Shown: in pieces, positions 60,210-64,000 of the stretch | Numbering within the stretch: the first letter of the stretch is position 1 | Layout: every line of letters starts with the position of its first letter | Origin: Rhodamnia argentea | Lineage: Eukaryota > Streptophyta > Magnoliopsida > Myrtales > Myrtaceae | Direction of reading: 5' to 3' | NCBI RefSeq assembly: GCF_020921035.1 | Contig: NC_063155.1 | Location: forward strand, 29,443,294-29,507,293 | DNA: 64,000 nucleotides | Notes under the pieces: generated by a model | Databases searched by the model: none | Told to the model about the DNA's origin: nothing | Seen by the model: only the letters and a program-made list of their open reading frames with translations | Position numbers and translations under genes: made by a program

Positions 60210-60312
60210 TTCCGGGGTTCACTTTGCAGCGTACCGGGTGAAGGCCATGCTTAAAGACACCTATTTCGATACTACGATATAATCAATTGAAATTAACACT
60301 CCTTCGCAGAAC

Positions 60313-60386
60313 GGTGTCGTGGTGTAGTTGGTTATCACGTCAGTCTAACACACTGAAGGTCTCCGGTTCGAGTCCGGGCGACGCCA
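60313..60386 (+). tRNA. tRNA-Val (anticodon AAC)
   Basis: This 74-nt cloverleaf is intronless. The acceptor stem GGTGTCG pairs with CGACGCC (one G-U pair), with discriminator A. The anticodon loop CTAACAC at 60345-60351 sits on the stem TCAGT/ACTGA, so the anticodon is AAC (60347-60349). The A box (TGGTGTAGTTGG) and B box (GGTTCGAGTCC) are intact. TTTTT at 60401-60405 is a Pol III terminator. The 3' CCA is not encoded beyond chance, as usual for a nuclear gene. Confidence 0.96.
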
Positions 60387-60400
60387 ACTTGTGTCTACCC

Positions 60401-60405
60401 TTTTT
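60401..60405 (+). terminator. RNA polymerase III terminator of tRNA-Val
   Basis: A run of five T lies 15 bp after the mature tRNA end. Confidence 0.75.
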
Positions 60406-60607
60406 GCCTCTTTTGCAAATGATTTGTTTTATTTAAATTGTTATTTTTGGGAGGATATGAATGATTTTTAGTTTTTTTTTGGTCGAATAATTTTTAGTTA
60501 AATTGCCTCTTTTGCAAATGATTTGTTTTATTTAAATTGTTATTTTTGGGAGGATATGAATGATTTTTAGTTTTTTTTTTTTTTGCTCGAATAATTTTTA
60601 GTTAAAT
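60404..60607. repeat. Tandem duplication of about 99 bp just downstream of tRNA-Val
   Basis: TTGCCTCTTTTGCAAATGATTTG begins at 60404 and again at 60503. The two units differ mainly in the length of an internal poly(T) run (9 against 14) and in GGTCGA against GCTCGA after it. Confidence 0.93.
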
Positions 60608-62038
60608 GGCCACGATATGTATAATGAATTATTTTGTGATTGTATGGCAGCCAAATTTTTAATTATAAAAAAATCATTTCCGAAATTAGAAAAGGGGTTG
60701 GATATTTTAAAAGGTTTTATATATATTAACCTCTCTTCCCGATGTATCGAGAGGAAAAATAAAATGCATATGGAGTGGAGCTATGCCTATATACGTTTTA
60801 TTTTCTTTTACAGAATAGGTAATTAAAAGAGGAACCACACTTTTTTTTTTTTTTCGACGGGGAAAAAAGAAACCACTTTAAAAAAAAAGTTAAAAAAAAA
60901 AAGGTAACAATTGGCTTGTTGGAGTCTTGTTGGAGGATCCGACCCGAAAACTTTCCAATCGGGTGCAGCAACATAGTTTGTACACGGTAACATTTGGGTT
61001 TTCGGGAAGTTTCTTCTCTGAAATTATTTTTTTGTTTTTATTCTCTAGACGAGTTTATGTGCGGAAGGACGCGTTTGGTAATCGTGCAAAATTTTTATTT
61101 ACGAAATATAAAAATAACAAAAATGCATTTGGTAAGACGCTAAGAAAATTATACCGACGGCCGCGAGGATCGGAGAACAATGGAGGGGACCGGTGATCGC
61201 CAGTAGGAGCGGTGATCGGCGGTGGCTGTAAAAACGAGTATTAAGTTACACCGAGCTTGTTTTTCTAAAATGACATTACTTTTCTTTTTGTACTTGACAA
61301 TAAAGAAGCTACTTTTTGTTATTTCTTGTTTCTATTTCAAATCTATTCCCTGGCCACCGATATGTTCCTGGGAATAAAAAAAAATCAACTGCCGTACATA
61401 AATCGATTTCTATTCCTTTTCTGTTCCGAGCAACAGAATAACCGACAATCGGAGGATCGAAAACATTATCAAACGGGCCCTACATGTGTTCTTTCCACTG
61501 TACTCCGGTTATTCTATCCATCTTTGAGATGGGAAACCTTGGAGAGTTGTACTAAATTACCATTATTTGCTCATTGTGCGTTCGATGTGCATGACATGAG
61601 TGTGTAGTTGAAGGTCCGGCCCATGACAAGAGACCCAAGTGGAGACGCACATTTAATGTGAATTCTCCATTTTATATATAATAAGCTTTTATTCCCAACT
61701 TGCATATATTTTTTTTCCTCTTAGGTTTAGCCAAAGATAGAATCAAAAACACACATTCGGACTTATGCATTTAGGATTTTTTTTTTTTTTTTACCGTGTT
61801 CGGCATGAAATTCACCCGAAACGTACTTCGCTAGCAGATCAGTTGAAATTGTTGTAGACTTCGAAGTGTGATGATCCGATCCCACTCCCATATCGATTTT
61901 GCCATTGACATGAATTGGTTTATAGAGTTAGAAGGTGGATATGCCGCTCCTAGCACCATGTATTATGAGCTCTTCGGAGAAAAGACAGATCCAAAAAAAA
62001 ACCAGCTGGTGTGGTGCCATGCTAATAATTTTAATAGT

Positions 62039-62094
62039 AACCTACACCCTACATTTTTTTTTTTTTTTGGGGGGTCGAAACCTACACCCTACAT
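62039..62094. repeat. Poly(T)-GGGGGGTCG micro-insertion flanked by 16-bp direct repeats
   Basis: AACCTACACCCTACAT occurs at 62039-62054 and exactly again at 62079-62094. The 24 bases between are a poly(T) run, six G and TCGA. This is the form of a very short insertion with a target-site duplication. Confidence 0.8.
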
Positions 62095-63179
62095 AGAAAC
62101 CCACAAAACTTGTCTTTTCTTTTTGTGCGATTTGCAAACTATGGTCCTGAAAAGATGGACTATGCTATGCATCCCCTACGCACTTCGGAAGGGCCACGTG
62201 AATCCATCACAAGATGACCTCGCGTGGTGCTTCCATCGAGATTGAAAAGTATGTGAATATTATCGTAGATTTTTGTCAATAAAATGACATCAAAAGCGTC
62301 AAAATTTACATACAACGGTTGTTTTAGAGTCAAAGTTTTTCGCCGACCTACTTAAGTAGCAAATCGAAGAAAAAAATATCACTTTAAGTGTCAAATCAAA
62401 AAAATTCGGCCAAACTGATTACGTTACCTTTATCACTAAATTTTTTAATATTACGTGATAAATTTTTTAAAAAATTCGGTTTATGTGGACTTCTAAACTT
62501 AAAAATAAGCTAACTTTTTATGAAAAATAAATTGAATTTTAAAAAATAAGCCAAAAAAAAAAAAAAAAAGAGTTAGTGCTTGTAGCAGCAAGGGCTGTGC
62601 AAACCCTCATCTCTATAAGCCTTTTCCTTTCTTTTATTTTTTTTATTTTTTAACTTATTTTTTATTATTTAAAATTTTAGCCTTTTTTATTATTGATTGT
62701 ATCTTCCGGCGAGCCATGTAGGTTAAGATCAATATAAAAAAATTGCTATGTAGGATTTCCGGCAAAGCTGCCAATTTCATGACAATAAAACAATCCCATG
62801 AACAGAAAATCGTGTGTGTGGGCTCTTAGTTTGATGCTAACAGGAGACAATCTACGAGGCAAAACAATGGCCTTGTCTCTGCGTTGGATGCCATGGCCTC
62901 AAACTTTTTTTTTGTAACTCCTCTCTAACCTCAAAGTTAGAGAGACGGAAAGAGAAGGGACACGTGTCATTTTATTAAAGCTTCCTGGACCTAATTGAAG
63001 GATAAACCTCGAACCTTTGGACATAAAACATTAAATTAAATCAATAAATTATAAGTAAAAGTTATAATGTATCAACTTGTTGCACAACATACAAGATCTC
63101 CATGTGTGATTTCCTAGAAGATTGAGAGCCCAAGGCAGGTTCTAGGGTGCCTTGAGCTTTTCGACTTTTTCTAGAGGTA

Positions 63180-63560
63180 TCAAACGGGTGGGTCATATCA
63201 GATTTGCGTCGAATTGAATATAATCTAACTCATACCGACCCATCCAACCCGTTTTGACTCATTTTCATGTTATATAAATCAAGTAATCTACACTCAACCC
63301 CATCCATATTATAAAAACACTTTAATATTAAAATCTAGTTTAGAGAAAATTATTTCTTATACTTTTTCAAAGATATATATTACTAATTTTGTTTATAGTT
63401 TTCTAAGCTAACCCGTCGATAACCTATTTAAAACCCATTTAGGACCATTAAGTTTCTAAGTAACCCATTTATGACCCACTTTTCAAACTTAAGGAACTCA
63501 TTTATGACTTACCACCGTGAAATATGGGTCAAATATCAGTTCTAAACCCATTTTATCACC
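63180..63560. repeat. GGGTC/GACCC-type repeat copy
   Basis: Words such as CGGGTGGGTCATATC, ACCGACCCATCCAACCCG, AACCCATTTAGGACC, TTTATGACCCACTTTTC and ATATGGGTCAAATA recall the ends of the cluster at 1300-3230. It is probably a copy of the same repeat type. Confidence 0.4.
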
Positions 63561-64000
63561 TCTAGCTTTCTCGACATACAACTTTCACAAGTTAATGAAA
63601 TTTCCTTCATTGCCTTTGTTGGCCTTAGAATTTTATTAAAATTCCAACCTTACCCTTTTTAAAATTAAGAAATCCTAGATCTACCTCAAGCAACCACGCA
63701 ATCTCTCTCGAAGAAAGAACCAAACTCGCCTCTCTCTAGCCGGCTAAGGGTCGCGCGACCTCGAGCAAGGGTGCCGGCAGCCAAATTTGGTGCGCCGACA
63801 ACTAGGTTGAGCCAAATCTAACTCATCGGCCGCTTGAGCCTCATCGAAAAAGTTTTCAATTTTTTTTATAAAAAAATCTAGAATTTTTTTTTTACAAAGT
63901 GTAGTTTTTTCAAAACAACATTTAAGTCAAAATTATTTTCTAATGTGTTTTTAAGTTACACTTTCTTAAATACTATTTGTATTTTGCAAAACCTTTCACT

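Larger units (their letters stand above)
60608..64000. other. Intergenic, repeat-laden, no gene recognised
   Basis: Poly(T) runs near 60841, 61769, 62055 and 62905, a 16-bp direct repeat at 62039-62094, GGGTC/GACCC-type repeat at 63180-63560 and a GC-rich patch at 63720-63840. Open frames such as 61868-62245 have no family motif. Confidence 0.5.

Noticed and set aside
61868-62245. 125-codon plus-strand ORF
   Set aside because: It runs through the poly(T)-GGGGGG micro-insertion, which supplies Phe and Gly codons. No domain or conserved motif.

Overview
The window is nuclear DNA from a flowering plant. The evidence is intron-split genes with GT/AG borders, several plastid-targeted plant proteins, a nuclear tRNA-Val(AAC) gene, a Ty1/copia retrotransposon and many fold-back repeats in AT-rich intergenic DNA. 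A eudicot is most likely. I suspect a woody rosid, possibly Myrtaceae, from the character of the GC-rich repeat fragments, but I cannot prove this.

Layout. 1-16.8 kb is mostly intergenic. It holds a nested repeat cluster (1.3-3.2 kb), one single-finger C2H2 zinc-finger gene of the ZFP5/6/8/GIS type (+, 6488-7306), several fold-back elements, a probable solo LTR, a small secreted-peptide gene (-, 13440-13673) and a decayed glycosyltransferase fragment. At 16.9-18.5 kb there is an intact two-exon UGT74-type glucosyltransferase (+). At 19.6-25.7 kb lies a complete but dead copia element with both LTRs, primer site, polypurine tract and a perfect 5-bp target-site duplication. At 25.9-30.8 kb there is a four-copy tandem array (period about 576 bp) bracketed by two diverged copies of another repeat.

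31.4-60.4 kb is gene-rich: a matrix metalloproteinase (-), DNA polymerase lambda (+, 14 exons), PRIN2 (+), a DCC/DUF393 thiol-oxidoreductase-like protein (-), an organellar RNase H1 (-, 9 exons), a plastid RRM protein resembling RBD1 (-), and tRNA-Val (+) head-to-head with the RRM gene. All exon chains were assembled by hand from splice sites and reading phase, and each closes in frame from ATG to stop. 60.4-64 kb is repeat-laden intergenic DNA with no gene recognised.

The gene content suggests shared ancestry with Arabidopsis chromosome 1 neighbourhoods: ZFP5-POLL-PRIN2 in one, and RNH1C-DCC-UGT74B1-MMP or MMP-RBD1 in two others (locus positions from memory). Four of the proteins (PRIN2, DCC, RNase H1, the RRM protein) have N-termini that look like organelle transit peptides. 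No unknown multi-gene system was found. The most notable signals are an 88-bp tandem duplication that doubles an essential 3' splice site in the polymerase lambda gene, the tRNA/RRM-gene shared promoter space, the tandem array, and poly(T) micro-insertions flanked by direct repeats.
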